The notes: generated from the sequence alone by a model not told the origin. Shown: positions 27,608 to 36,887, numbered from the stretch's first letter. The stretch: DNA of 64,000 bases from Anaerolineaceae bacterium (GCA_009772985.1 WOUS01000001.1:124001-188000); one strand, 5' to 3'. A program made the numbers and translations.

Positions 27608-30600
27608 ATGACCCGCACCTACACCAACCGCCGCTACCTCGACGCCATCGAAAAGAAAGTGCTCGTTTTCGACGGCGCGATGGGCACCAGCCTGCAAGTA
27701 CAAAACCTCACTGCTGAACATTTTGGCGGCGAGCAATACAACGGTTGCAACGACTACCTCGTGATTTCATATCCCGAGGCCGTGGAAAAAGTCCACCGCT
27801 CCTTCCTCGAAGTCGGCGTGGACGTGCTCGAAACGGACACCTTCCGCGCCAACCGCCTGACCATGGCGGAGTACGGCCTGCAAGACCGCGTGCTTGAAAT
27901 GAACGAGACCGCGGCCAAATTAGCGCGTCGTTTGGCCGATGAATACTCTGTAAGGGCGACCCGCCCTGATCAAGCCATGGCAGATGGCCGGACCGAGAAG
28001 GGTCGCCCCTACACCCAACCCCGCTTCGTCGCCGGTTCCATTGGCCCGACCGGCAAACTCCCCTCCGCCAGCGACCCCGAACTTTCCAATGTTAGTTTCG
28101 ACGAACTGGCTGACATTTTCCGCGAACAGGCTGCCGGTCTGATCCGCGGCGGCGTGGACCTGCTGCTCATCGAGACCTCGCAGGACATCCTCGAAGTCAA
28201 AGCCGCCATCACCGGCTGTCACCAGGCCTTCGCCGAGACCGGCGTCTGGCTGCCGATCCAGGCTCAGGTCACGCTCGACACGACCGGGCGGATGCTGCTC
28301 GGCACGAACATCGAAGCCGCCCTGACCATCCTCGAAGGCATGGGCATTGACGTGATCGGCCTGAACTGCTCCACCGGCCCCGAGCACATGCGCGAACCGA
28401 TCCGCGTGCTCGGCGAACAGTCCACCCTGCCCGTTTCGTGCATCCCCAACGCCGGGCTGCCGCTCAACGTGGATGGGCAGGCGGTCTATCCGCTCGAACC
28501 GGAGCCGTTCGCCGAAGCGCTCTTTGAATTTGTGGATAAAAACCACATCTCGGTCGTGGGCGGATGCTGCGGCACAACCCCCGCCCACCTGAAAGCGCTG
28601 GTGGACAAACTCGACGGCCACCCGCATCCCCTTCGTCCTTCGTCCCCGGTCATTCGTCTTTCTTCTGCCATGTCGGCCATTTCCATGCGGCAGGACCCTC
28701 CGCCCACCCTGCTCGGCGAGCGCTGCAACGCGCAAGGGAGCAAAAAGTTCAAGCGTCTCCTGCTCGAAGAAGATTATGACGCCATCCTGGAGATTGCCCG
28801 CGAGCAGGTCGAATACGGCGCGCACGCCCTCGATATCTCCTGCGCCGTCACCGAGCGTCCCGACGAAGCCGAACTGATGCGCAAGGTCGTCAAAAAACTC
28901 GAAATGGGCGTGGACGTGCCGCTGGTGATAGACACCACCGAACTGGACGTGCTGGAAATCGCGCTCAAGACCGCTCCCGGGCGCTGTCTCATCAATTCCA
29001 CGCATCTCGAAGGAGGCCGCGCCAAAGCCGACAAAATTTTCGCCCTCGCCAAACAGCACAACGCCGCCGTTATCGTCCTGACCATAGACGAGAATGGCAT
29101 GGCCAAACCGCGCGACCGCAAACTGGAAGTGGCCCGCCGCATCTACGACATCGCCGTGAACGATCACGGCCTGCGCCCCGACGCGCTCGTCTTCGACGCC
29201 CTGACCTTCACCCTGGCCACCGGCGACCCCGAATTCGCCGAATCCGCCATCGAGACCATCGAAGGCATCCGGCTGATAAAACAAAATCTCCCCGGCGTGC
29301 TGACCTCGCTCGGCGTCAGCAATCTCTCCTTTGGCTTTGCGCCGCACGCCCGCCCCGTCCTGAACTCGGTCATGCTGCATCACTGCGTGCAGGCCGGTCT
29401 CGATATGGCGATCATCAATCCCGCCCATGTCACCGCCTACGCCGACATCCCCGCCGACGAAAAAGAACTGGCCGAGGACCTGCTCTTCAACCGCCGCCCG
29501 GATGCCCTCCAGCGCTACATCGAACACTACGAAAACGTCACGCCTGCCACTGAAGCAACGCTGGCTGACCCAACCGAGGGCATGACCCCTGAGCAACGCC
29601 TGCACTGGAAAATCGTCCACCGCCACAAGGAAGGCGTCGAAGCGGATATTGACGAGATTATCAACCGGCCCCCTTCCCCGATGACAGGGGAAGAGGGCGA
29701 GACTCTCCCCCCGGAATCGGGGGGAGCCGGAGGGGGGCGGTCACGCCACGAAGTCGCCGTCCACACCCTCAACCACACCCTGCTCCCCGCCATGAAAGAA
29801 GTCGGCGATAAATTCGGCGCGGGCGAACTGATCCTGCCCTTCGTGCTGCAATCCGCCGAAGTGATGAAAAAAGCCGTCGGCCATCTCGAAACCTACCTGG
29901 AAAAAGTGGAAGGCATCACCAAGGGGACCGTTGTCATCGCCACCGTCTACGGCGACGTGCACGATATTGGCAAGAATCTCGTCAAGACCATCCTCGCCAA
30001 CAACGGCTATACCGTCATTGACCTCGGCAAGCAAACCCCCGCCGAGACGATCATCAGCAAAGCCGTCGAGGTCAACGCCACCGCCATCGGCCTCTCGGCG
30101 CTGCTGGTCAGCACCTCCAAGCAGATGCCGCTCATCGTCAACGAACTCCAGCGGCGCGGACTAAAAATCCCGGTGCTGGTGGGCGGCGCCGCCATCAACC
30201 GCCGCTTCGGACGCCGCATCCTGTTCACCGAGGACGGCAGTCCCTACGAACCCGGCGTGTTCTACTGCAAGGACGCCTTCGAGGGACTGGAGACGATGGA
30301 CAGGCTGATTGATGTTGAGCGCAAGCCTGCCCTGCTGGAGCAAGTCCGCGTAGAAGCGGATATGGAAATGGGCCGCGCTTCTTCTCCACGTTTGCAAGTT
30401 GACACGTTGACACGTTCGAACGTTGTCCCCGCGCCGATCAAACTGCCAGAAAAACTCGGCTTCCGCGTTGTCAAGGATATGCCGCTGGAAATGGTTTTCC
30501 AGCATCTCAACATCAACGAACTCTACCGCCTCTCCTGGGGCGCGAAAAATGCCCACGGCCCCGAATGGGAAAAACTGCAAAAAGAATTCGGCGCCCGCCT

Positions 30601-31225
30601 TGACAGCATGAAGCGCGAAGCCATCAAAACCAGCTGGCTCAAACCCCAGGCCGTCTACGGCTACTTCCCCTGCCAGGCAGATGGTGATGAGTTGGTTATC
30701 TATGATCCCGCCTCCAGCGCTGCCTCGCCTGAATCGCTGACTCGCTTCACCTTTCCCCGCCAGCCCTCCGGCGATTTCCTGTGCCTGGCCGACTACTTCG
30801 CGCCGGTCAATTCAGGTCAATTCGATACCGTTGCCTTCCAGGTCGTGACCGTCGGGCACGAAGCCACCGAACGCTTCGACAAATTCCAGGCAGACGGCAA
30901 CTACTCCGAAGGCTACTTCACCCACGGGCTGGCCGTCCAGACCGCCGAAGCCACCGCCGAATATCTCCACCAGCACATCCGCCGCGAACTGGGACTGGCC
31001 GAAGGGCGGGGCAAACGCTACTCGTGGGGCTATCCCGCCATCCCCGAGTTGGAAGACCACCGCAAAGTGTTCGACCTGCTCCCGGTCGAGAAAGAACTCG
31101 GCATGTCGCTCAGTTCCGCATACCAATTGATCCCCGAACAGTCCACCGCCGCGATCATCGTCCACCATCCGCAGGCAAAATATTACAGCATCGGCGAGAG
31201 CCGCGTTGAACAGTTGATGAAGTAG
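27608..31225 (+). CDS. metH: Cobalamin-dependent methionine synthase
   Basis: A 1205-residue, four-module MetH. The homocysteine-binding barrel has the zinc ligands VVGGCCGTTPAHL (about residues 315-327). The pterin-binding module follows (about 355-620), then the B12 module with DVHDIGKN (about 781-788). The SAM-binding activation module makes up the last 260 residues. It transfers a methyl group from methyl-THF to homocysteine. AAGGAG precedes the ATG. The metF-like fusion starts 8 bp later. Four repeat insertions sit in frame: a palindrome (27949-28013), heptamers at the first domain junction (28631), a CCCTCTCCC-type element before the B12 module (29667) and octamers before the activation module (30390). 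Confidence 0.96.
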   Translation: MTRTYTNRRYLDAIEKKVLVFDGAMGTSLQVQNLTAEHFGGEQYNGCNDYLVISYPEAVEKVHRSFLEVGVDVLETDTFRANRLTMAEYGLQDRVLEMNETAAKLARRLADEYSVRATRPDQAMADGRTEKGRPYTQPRFVAGSIGPTGKLPSASDPELSNVSFDELADIFREQAAGLIRGGVDLLLIETSQDILEVKAAITGCHQAFAETGVWLPIQAQVTLDTTGRMLLGTNIEAALTILEGMGIDVIGLNCSTGPEHMREPIRVLGEQSTLPVSCIPNAGLPLNVDGQAVYPLEPEPFAEALFEFVDKNHISVVGGCCGTTPAHLKALVDKLDGHPHPLRPSSPVIRLSSAMSAISMRQDPPPTLLGERCNAQGSKKFKRLLLEEDYDAILEIAREQVEYGAHALDISCAVTERPDEAELMRKVVKKLEMGVDVPLVIDTTELDVLEIALKTAPGRCLINSTHLEGGRAKADKIFALAKQHNAAVIVLTIDENGMAKPRDRKLEVARRIYDIAVNDHGLRPDALVFDALTFTLATGDPEFAESAIETIEGIRLIKQNLPGVLTSLGVSNLSFGFAPHARPVLNSVMLHHCVQAGLDMAIINPAHVTAYADIPADEKELAEDLLFNRRPDALQRYIEHYENVTPATEATLADPTEGMTPEQRLHWKIVHRHKEGVEADIDEIINRPPSPMTGEEGETLPPESGGAGGGRSRHEVAVHTLNHTLLPAMKEVGDKFGAGELILPFVLQSAEVMKKAVGHLETYLEKVEGITKGTVVIATVYGDVHDIGKNLVKTILANNGYTVIDLGKQTPAETIISKAVEVNATAIGLSALLVSTSKQMPLIVNELQRRGLKIPVLVGGAAINRRFGRRILFTEDGSPYEPGVFYCKDAFEGLETMDRLIDVERKPALLEQVRVEADMEMGRASSPRLQVDTLTRSNVVPAPIKLPEKLGFRVVKDMPLEMVFQHLNINELYRLSWGAKNAHGPEWEKLQKEFGARLDSMKREAIKTSWLKPQAVYGYFPCQADGDELVIYDPASSAASPESLTRFTFPRQPSGDFLCLADYFAPVNSGQFDTVAFQVVTVGHEATERFDKFQADGNYSEGYFTHGLAVQTAEATAEYLHQHIRRELGLAEGRGKRYSWGYPAIPELEDHRKVFDLLPVEKELGMSLSSAYQLIPEQSTAAIIVHHPQAKYYSIGESRVEQLMK
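27949..28013. repeat. In-frame GTAGG-type palindrome in metH
   Basis: Arms TGTAAGGGCGACCC (27949-27962) and GGGTCGCCCCTACA (28000-28013) match at 13 of 14 positions around a 37-nt centre. The element adds a stretch beginning SVRATRPDQAMADG to the HMT barrel. Confidence 0.8.
28631..28665 (+). repeat. Heptamer array CTTCGTC in metH
   Basis: CTTCGTC twice, then CCCGGTC, ATTCGTC, TTTCTTC, in frame at the junction between the homocysteine and pterin modules. Confidence 0.75.
29667..29740. repeat. CCCTCTCCC-type element in metH, copy 1
   Basis: Two successive C-rich/G-rich hairpins (CCCCTTCCCC with GGGGAAG; CTCCCCCC with GGGGGGAG) encode NRPPSPMTGEEGETLPPESG, a linker before the B12 module. Confidence 0.75.
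30390..30426 (+). repeat. Octamer array GTTGACAC in metH
   Basis: GTTTGCAA, GTTGACAC, GTTGACAC, GTTCGAAC lie at the junction before the activation module; the same words occur at 6594. Confidence 0.8.
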
Positions 31226-31232
31226 GACTCAC

Positions 31233-33086
31233 ATGAACAAATTTCTCTCCTTACTGGAATCCCCCACCCCCCTCCTCGCCGACGGCGCGATGGGGACCTT
31301 CCTCCACGTTCACGGCGTGGAGCATACCCACTGCTTCGACGAACTCAATCTCACCGACCCGGCGCGTGTTGCGGACGTGCACCGCCAGTACATCGACGCG
31401 GGCGCGCAGATCATCCTGACCAACACCTTCGGCGCGAACCGGTACAAGCTGGGCAAGAACGGGCTTGAAACCAGGCTTGCCGAGATCAACCGCGCCGCCG
31501 TGGAACTGGCCAAACGCGTCGTCAGCGCGTCGTTCAAGGATGTGCTGGTTGCCGGGGATGTCGGTCCGCTGGGAGTGCGCATCGCGCCCTACGGACGGGT
31601 CCAACTCCACGAGGCGCGCGAAGCGTTCGCGGAGCAGGTCAAGGCGCTGGTGGAATCGGGCGTGGACTTGATCGTCATCGAAACCATGACCGATGTCTAC
31701 GAAACGGTGGAGGCGATCCAGGCGGCGAAATCCGCCGGGACCGTTCCGGTTGCCGCGACCATGACCTTCACCCGCGACGACCGCACCCTGCTCGGCGACG
31801 AACCGGCCAAAGTGGCGCGCGCCCTCCACGAAGCGGGCGCGGACGTGATCGGCGTCAACTGTTCCGGCGGTCCGGCCCAACTCATCCGCATCCTGCGCCA
31901 GATGCGCCAGGCCGTACCGGAGGCGCGCTTCTGGGTCAAGCCCAACGCCGGCTGGCCGGAGCATGTCGGCGGGCGCGTGATGTACGCCGCCGCGCCGGAA
32001 TACTTCCGCGACTACGTGCTGGAGTTTTGGAAAGCGGGCGCAAACGTCATCGGCGGATGCTGCGGCACCACGCCCGAACATATCGCCGCCATGCGGAAAA
32101 CGCTGGATACCGCCTCCGCGGTGTCGGTCGAGCCAGTCCAAGTCTCGGAAGTTTTGCAGGCTTCGGAAGTCTCCGGCGCCGAGTCGCCTTCCGAACTGGC
32201 GCAGAAACTCGCCGCCGGGAAATTCATCTTCGCCGTCGAGATGGACCCGCCGCGCGGCCTGGCCACCCAGAAACTGGTGGCGGGCGCTTCCCTGTTGAAG
32301 GAAGCCGGTGCGGACGTGATTGACGTGGCCGACAGCCCGATGGCGCGCATGAGAATGTCCGCCTGGGCGGTATGCGACACGATTCAGCACAGGGTCGGCA
32401 TCGAGACTACGCTCCACTTCCCCACGCGCGGACGCAACCTGCTCCGGGTCCAGGGCGACCTGCTCGCCGCGCACGCCCTCGGCATCCGCAACGTGTTCGT
32501 CGTCATGGGCGACCCGACCTCGATTGGCGATTATCCCGAAGCCGCCGATAACTACGACCTCGTCCCATCGGGACTCATCAAACTCATCAAACAGGGCTTC
32601 AACATCGGGGTGGACCATTCCGGCACGTCCATCGGCCAGCCGACCAGTTTCTACGTCGGGTCGGCGCTCAATTTGTGCACCCCTGAGCCGGAAACGGAGA
32701 TCAAGAATCTCAAGCGCAAACTGGCCGCCGGCGCGGACTTTTTCCTGACCCAGCCCATCTACGAACCGGCGAAAGCCAAAGCCTTCCTCGACCGGTTCGC
32801 CGAGGCGGCCGGCGCGCCGCTCGATAAGCCGGCGCTGGTCGGCATCCTGCCGCTCGTCAGCGTGAAGCACGCCAACTTCCTGCACAACGAGGTGCCAGGC
32901 ATCATCATCCCCGAAGCGACGCGCGCGCGGATGGAAAAGGCCGGGGAGCGGGGAGCGGCCGAGGGCGTGAAGATCGCCGTCGAGTTGATCCACGCGATCC
33001 AGGAATGGGGACAGGGCGTCTACATCATGCCGCAGTTCCATCGGTACGATTTGGTAGCGGAGATTATCGAGGCGGTGAAAGCCTGA
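31233..33086 (+). CDS. Homocysteine S-methyltransferase/methylene-THF reductase fusion
   Basis: A 617-residue fusion of the YitJ type. Residues about 1-295 form a homocysteine S-methyltransferase barrel with the zinc motif VIGGCCGTTPEHI (about 271-283). Residues about 320-617 form a MetF-like methylene-THF reductase (KFIFAVEMDPPRG, NVFVVMGDPTS, FFLTQPIYE). It would supply methyl-THF for the adjacent MetH and may itself methylate homocysteine. The linker region contains a GAAGT-rich direct repeat (32140-32180). It starts 8 bp after metH, forming a methionine operon that ends in the hairpin at 33099. Confidence 0.92.
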   Translation: MNKFLSLLESPTPLLADGAMGTFLHVHGVEHTHCFDELNLTDPARVADVHRQYIDAGAQIILTNTFGANRYKLGKNGLETRLAEINRAAVELAKRVVSASFKDVLVAGDVGPLGVRIAPYGRVQLHEAREAFAEQVKALVESGVDLIVIETMTDVYETVEAIQAAKSAGTVPVAATMTFTRDDRTLLGDEPAKVARALHEAGADVIGVNCSGGPAQLIRILRQMRQAVPEARFWVKPNAGWPEHVGGRVMYAAAPEYFRDYVLEFWKAGANVIGGCCGTTPEHIAAMRKTLDTASAVSVEPVQVSEVLQASEVSGAESPSELAQKLAAGKFIFAVEMDPPRGLATQKLVAGASLLKEAGADVIDVADSPMARMRMSAWAVCDTIQHRVGIETTLHFPTRGRNLLRVQGDLLAAHALGIRNVFVVMGDPTSIGDYPEAADNYDLVPSGLIKLIKQGFNIGVDHSGTSIGQPTSFYVGSALNLCTPEPETEIKNLKRKLAAGADFFLTQPIYEPAKAKAFLDRFAEAAGAPLDKPALVGILPLVSVKHANFLHNEVPGIIIPEATRARMEKAGERGAAEGVKIAVELIHAIQEWGQGVYIMPQFHRYDLVAEIIEAVKA

Positions 33087-33098
33087 CTTGATAAAAGA

Positions 33099-33135
33099 GA
33101 AGACTTCCGAAGTCTGCGAGACTTCGGAAGTCTTC
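33099..33135. terminator. 17-bp-arm hairpin between convergent genes
   Basis: GAAGACTTCCGAAGTCT (33099-33115) and its exact complement (33119-33135) enclose the loop GCG. It separates the metF-like gene from the convergent hicA. There is no strong T run. Confidence 0.65.
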
Positions 33136-33153
33136 TGGTAACCGTAACTCATC

Positions 33154-33375
33154 TTACTTCAACAGCGCTTCGAATTCCTCTGCGCTCATCTGCGCCTGTC
33201 GTAAAATGGATTTCAACACGCCTGGATTCAAATCCCCGGGATGGTTCGGCACAGTGACGAGCAGATTCCCCCGCTTGAACTGAATATGGCTTCCCTTCTG
33301 GCGCACCTGACGAAAGCCCGCTTTTCCCAGCGCGGCAATCACCTGGCGCGGCTTGAGGAGAGGAAGTTTAGGCAT
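33154..33375 (-). CDS. hicA: HicA family mRNA interferase toxin
   Basis: A 73-residue double-stranded-RNA-binding-fold protein of the HicA type. RQVIAALGKAGFRQVRQKGSH leads to the catalytic His in KGSHIQF, followed by VPNHPGDLNPGVLKSIL. HicA cleaves mRNA unless bound by HicB. Its ATG lies 8 bp inside the upstream hicB. Order is antitoxin then toxin. Confidence 0.9.
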   Translation of the reverse strand: MPKLPLLKPRQVIAALGKAGFRQVRQKGSHIQFKRGNLLVTVPNHPGDLNPGVLKSILRQAQMSAEEFEALLK

Positions 33376-33646
33376 ACACCTTGACCGCCACATTCACTTT
33401 GAACTTGAAGATCTTCAATGCCTCGGACGGGAACACATTGCGCGGGTCTTCGGAAGAAGGAACGGGCCGCGCATAGGGCAATCCATCCTCGAAAGAGCCT
33501 TCGATGTGGATGGACGCGGCTTCAAGCAGATTTTCCCGCGCTTCGGCCAGCGTCTTTCCCTGTGAAGCAACATCGAGTTCGGGGCAGAGCGCGCTGTACT
33601 CATCATCTTCTTTCCAAAGCAACCCAGTAAAGACGAACATATCCAT
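33368..33646 (-). CDS. hicB: HicB family antitoxin
   Basis: A 92-residue HicB-fold protein (FTGLLWKEDDEYSALCPELD, then TLAEARENLLEA) with a basic C-terminal strand (FKFKVNVAVKVYA). AGGAG lies 8 nt before ATG 33646, and TATAAT lies further upstream on the same strand. There is no added helix-turn-helix or ribbon-helix-helix domain, so regulation may depend on the complex. It overlaps hicA. Confidence 0.88.
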   Translation of the reverse strand: MDMFVFTGLLWKEDDEYSALCPELDVASQGKTLAEARENLLEAASIHIEGSFEDGLPYARPVPSSEDPRNVFPSEALKIFKFKVNVAVKVYA

Positions 33647-33728
33647 AGGGCATCTCCTAAAGAAATTATACACCCTTGTTTCCCCGTGTGCATATCTACA
33701 TCCCCCCTTTTCCGTGTATACTTGCCCC

Positions 33729-34496
33729 ATGCTCCTCACCATTGACCTCGGCAACACCAACCTGACCATCGGCCTGTACGACGGCGAAACGCTGGCGCAC
33801 CACTGGCGGCTTGCCACCGACCACGCCCGCATGCCCGACGAATACGGCCTGCAACTGCTCGGCCTGATCGAACACGCCGGGCGGAAACCCGCCGACCTGA
33901 CCGGCGTCTGCCTGTCGTCGGTCGTCCCGCCGCTGACCGGGCGCGTCGTCCAGGCCTGCCGCGAGTACCTCGCGCAGGAACCGCTCGTCGTGGATACCGG
34001 CATCAAGACCGGCATCCGCATCCGCTACGAGGACCCGCGCGCCGTCGGCTCGGACCGCATCGCCGACGCCGTGGCGGTGATGAAAATGTACGGCGGCCCG
34101 GCCTGCATCATTGACTTCGGCACCGCCACCACCTTCAACGCCCTGACCAAAAACGGCGAGTACCTGGGCGGCGCGATCACCGCCGGCATCAACCTGGCCG
34201 CCGACGCCCTCTTCACCCACGCCGCCAAACTCCAGCGCATCGACCTGCAAAAGCCGCCCTCGGTCATCGGGCGCAACACCACCCACGCCATGCAGTCCGG
34301 CCTGCTCTACGGCTACGTCAGCATGGTCGAAGGGATGGTCGAACGCTTCCGCGCGGAACTCGGCCCGGAGATGAAAGTCATCGCCACCGGCGGGCTGGCG
34401 GAAACCGTGGCGAAGGAGACGACCGCCATCCAGGTCATCGCGCCCTGGCTGACGCTCGACGGTTTGCGCATCCTGTGGGATTTGAACAACGCCTGA
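33729..34496 (+). CDS. coaX: Type III pantothenate kinase
   Basis: A 255-residue ASKHA-fold kinase with the CoaX motifs LLTIDLGNTNLTIGLYDG (phosphate 1), DRIADAVAV, IIDFGTATTFNAL (phosphate 2) and GGAITAGI. It phosphorylates pantothenate at the first step of coenzyme A synthesis, in the cytoplasm. TATACT lies 6 nt before the ATG, indicating a leaderless transcript. The next gene starts within its stop codon (TGATG). Confidence 0.95.
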   Translation: MLLTIDLGNTNLTIGLYDGETLAHHWRLATDHARMPDEYGLQLLGLIEHAGRKPADLTGVCLSSVVPPLTGRVVQACREYLAQEPLVVDTGIKTGIRIRYEDPRAVGSDRIADAVAVMKMYGGPACIIDFGTATTFNALTKNGEYLGGAITAGINLAADALFTHAAKLQRIDLQKPPSVIGRNTTHAMQSGLLYGYVSMVEGMVERFRAELGPEMKVIATGGLAETVAKETTAIQVIAPWLTLDGLRILWDLNNA

Positions 34497-35425
34497 TGCG
34501 AAAAATTATCCCTCTTTTACTGGTGACGCTGCTTATCGTCGCGGGCGGCTGCGTGCCGGACCCGGCGCCTGCCGCGCCGACCCCGACCGTTCTCCCGCCC
34601 ACGGCAACCTCGACCGCCACGGCCACTTCAACGCCGCTTCCCACGTCCACCTTCACGCCGACGATCACGCCCACGGCCACCTGGGCTTTCCAGCCGGCCG
34701 GCAAAATCGTCTGCCCCATCCTGCTCTACCACCGCATCGCCGAGCCGCCCGAATCGGATTCCGACGCGGCGCGCTACTACGTCCCGCTGGCAGACTTCGA
34801 GATGCAGATGCAGACGCTCCACGAATGGGGCTACACCGCCATCCCGCTCTCCCTGCTGATCACCGCCATCACCGACGGCGCAACGCTCCCGCCGCGGCCA
34901 TTCGTCATTACGTTCGATGACGGCGACCTCAGCGTCTACACGGCCGCCTTCCCGGTCATGCAAAAGTACGGCTACACCGGGACCATCTATCTCGTGGCCA
35001 ACCGCCTCTACACGGACGGGTTCATGGGGCCTGTCGAAGTAAAAGTCCTGACCGACGCGGGCTGGGAGGTGGGCAGTCACAGCATGACCCACGCCGACCT
35101 GACTGTGGACCCCGAGCGCCTGCGCGCGGAAGGCTACGAATCCCGGCTGAAATTGCAGGAAGAGTTGGGCGTCCCGGTGGAGACGTTCGCCTATCCCTAC
35201 GGCGCGATGGACCCTTTCATCGTTGACCACATTGACGCCTACGGCTACCGCGCCGCCGTCGGGCTGGGGACGTTCTACGGCCACGACCGCGGCACGTTGT
35301 TCTACCTGAGCCGGATCGAGGTCCGCAACGGAACCGACGCGGCCAAACTGGCCGCCATCCTGCCGTGGGCCGGGCCGTTCGAGGCCACCGTCACGCCCAC
35401 GCCCGTTTTCACGTCCACCCCTTGA
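34496..35425 (+). CDS. Polysaccharide deacetylase lipoprotein
   Basis: A 309-residue protein with a lipoprotein signal (lipobox IVAGGC near residue 17), a Thr/Pro-rich linker (PTATSTATATSTPLPTSTFT) and a NodB-type deacetylase domain. Metal and catalytic motifs are visible: TFDDGD, SHSMTHADL and FAYPYGAMD. It should remove N-acetyl groups from peptidoglycan or an exopolysaccharide at the cell surface. It is translationally coupled to coaX (TGATG), although the functional link is not clear. Confidence 0.9.
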   Translation: MRKIIPLLLVTLLIVAGGCVPDPAPAAPTPTVLPPTATSTATATSTPLPTSTFTPTITPTATWAFQPAGKIVCPILLYHRIAEPPESDSDAARYYVPLADFEMQMQTLHEWGYTAIPLSLLITAITDGATLPPRPFVITFDDGDLSVYTAAFPVMQKYGYTGTIYLVANRLYTDGFMGPVEVKVLTDAGWEVGSHSMTHADLTVDPERLRAEGYESRLKLQEELGVPVETFAYPYGAMDPFIVDHIDAYGYRAAVGLGTFYGHDRGTLFYLSRIEVRNGTDAAKLAAILPWAGPFEATVTPTPVFTSTP

Positions 35426-35474
35426 CAGGTTCCTTTTTCTGCGGATAATAACAGCCAACAGGCGAGCCTATTAA

Positions 35475-35751
35475 AAGCATTGACGAAGGAAAGTATCCCG
35501 GTGAAAGCCGACAGGGAGAAGCGGGCGCAGACTGAGACCCGCTTCCGGCAGAAACCGGCAGAAGTTCCCTTCCGAGCCGTTTGGGTGAACGTAGCGCAAA
35601 ATGTCATTTTGCGCCACCAAGTAGTCCGAACCGCAGCCCCAGCGTTAACCGGGGAGCCGATGATGGTCGGCGTCGAGCGGGCCGCAAGGCCAAGTTGGGT
35701 GGTACCGCGGGATTCCCCTCCCGTCCCAGACGTGGACGGGAGATTTTTGTT
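35475..35751 (+). promoter_or_regulatory. T-box leader controlling pheS-pheT
   Basis: The conserved antiterminator sequence TGGGTGGTACCGCGG (35696-35710) is followed by a strong terminator: CTCCCGTCC and GGACGGGAG with ATTTTTGTT (35718-35751). A structured stem I region precedes it, starting near GACGAAGGAAAGTA. The TTC triplets in the stem I region could serve as a phenylalanine specifier, fitting the downstream genes. A perfect palindrome (35594-35614) sits inside the leader. Confidence 0.92.
35594..35614. repeat. GTAGG-type palindrome inside the T-box leader
   Basis: GCGCAAAATG and CATTTTGCGC flank a single T, with outer GTA and CAC. It is the same architecture as the elements at 38332, 43770, 46299 and 63810. 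Confidence 0.75.
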
Positions 35752-35761
35752 AACCGGGAGT

Positions 35762-35807
35762 CCAACGTCTCCAGACGTTGGCGAATCCCAAAATCTGGAG
35801 ATTTTGG
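35762..35807. repeat. Twin CCAA-TCT/AGA-TTGG hairpins
   Basis: CCAACGTCT/AGACGTTGG (35762-35781) and CCAAAATCT/AGATTTTGG (35788-35807) are two hairpins of the same plan, between the T-box terminator and the pheS ribosome binding site. Confidence 0.7.
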
Positions 35808-35828
35808 AGTCCGTCATTGGAGGTAAGC

Positions 35829-36884
35829 ATGCTTGATAAGTTGAAAGAAATCGAGAAGACAGCCCTGACGGCCCTCGAAGCCGTGCGGGACGAGGCCGCG
35901 CTGGAAGGGTGGCGCGTGGCCTTTTTGGGACGCTCATCGCCGCTGATGCAGGTCTTCAGCGGACTAGGCGCGCTGTCGAAAGAGGAACGCCCGGTCGTCG
36001 GTCAACAGGCCAACGAGGTGAAAAAGGCCATCGAAGCCGCGTTCGGCTCACGGTCCGGGGAGATGCGGCAGGCGGCGCTCGAACGCTCGCTCGGCGGGGA
36101 GCGGCTCGACGTCACCCTGCCCGGGCGGCGCGTCCCGCCCGGCCGCCTGCATCCCGACACGCAGATCCTGCGCGAACTGTACCGCGTCTTCGGCGAGATG
36201 GGCTTCCAGGTCTATCGCTCGCGCGAGGTCGAGAGCGACGAGTACAATTTCCAACTGCTCAACTTTCCGGTCGGCCACCCGGCGCGCGACATGCAGGACA
36301 CGTATTTTGTCGAGGCCGAAGGGCGGGGCGATAACCCGGTCCTCCTGCGCACACACACCTCGCCCGGGCAGATCCACGCCATGCGCGAGTTTGCGGCGCT
36401 CGACCCGCACAACCCGCCGCCGGTGCGCATCGTCCTGCCGGGCATGGTCTACCGCTACGAACAGGTGGACGCCCGTCACGAGACGCAGTTCGACCAACTG
36501 GAGGGACTGGCAGTCGGCCCCGGCATCACGTTCAGCGACCTGAAGGGGACGCTGGCCGACATGGCGCGGCGGTTGTTCGGACCCCAAACCCGCACCCGTT
36601 TCCGGGCTTCGTTCTTCCCGTTCACCGAGCCGTCGGCGGAGTACGATATCGAGTGCTTCCTGTGCGGCGGGAAAGGCTGCGCGGTCTGCGGCGGCGGCTG
36701 GCTGGAGATTGGCGGCTGCGGCATGGTCCACCCGGTTGTCTTGAAAAACGGCGGCTATGACCCGGAGCGTTACACCGGCTTCGCCTTCGGCCTCGGCCCC
36801 CAGCGCATTGCGATGCTGCGCTACGGCATCAGCGATATCCGCTATTTCTGGGAGAATGATTTACGGTTTTTGGAGCAGTTTTAG
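35829..36884 (+). CDS. pheS: Phenylalanyl-tRNA synthetase alpha subunit
   Basis: A 351-residue class II synthetase subunit. An N-terminal coiled-coil arm leads to motif 2 (PGMVYRYEQVDARHETQFDQ) and motif 3 (GFAFGLGPQRIAML). A small Cys cluster (CFLCGGKGCAVCGGGW) is present, as in many bacterial PheS. With PheT it charges tRNA-Phe in the cytoplasm. GGAGG lies 5 nt before ATG 35829. Its expression should be governed by the T-box upstream. It is separated from pheT by an inserted ORF. Confidence 0.96.
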   Translation: MLDKLKEIEKTALTALEAVRDEAALEGWRVAFLGRSSPLMQVFSGLGALSKEERPVVGQQANEVKKAIEAAFGSRSGEMRQAALERSLGGERLDVTLPGRRVPPGRLHPDTQILRELYRVFGEMGFQVYRSREVESDEYNFQLLNFPVGHPARDMQDTYFVEAEGRGDNPVLLRTHTSPGQIHAMREFAALDPHNPPPVRIVLPGMVYRYEQVDARHETQFDQLEGLAVGPGITFSDLKGTLADMARRLFGPQTRTRFRASFFPFTEPSAEYDIECFLCGGKGCAVCGGGWLEIGGCGMVHPVVLKNGGYDPERYTGFAFGLGPQRIAMLRYGISDIRYFWENDLRFLEQF

Positions 36885-36887
36885 TTT

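Noticed and set aside
31251-33152. A 633-codon minus-strand frame opposite the HMT/MTHFR fusion
   Set aside because: His/Arg/Gly-rich antisense shadow of a clearly recognised enzyme.
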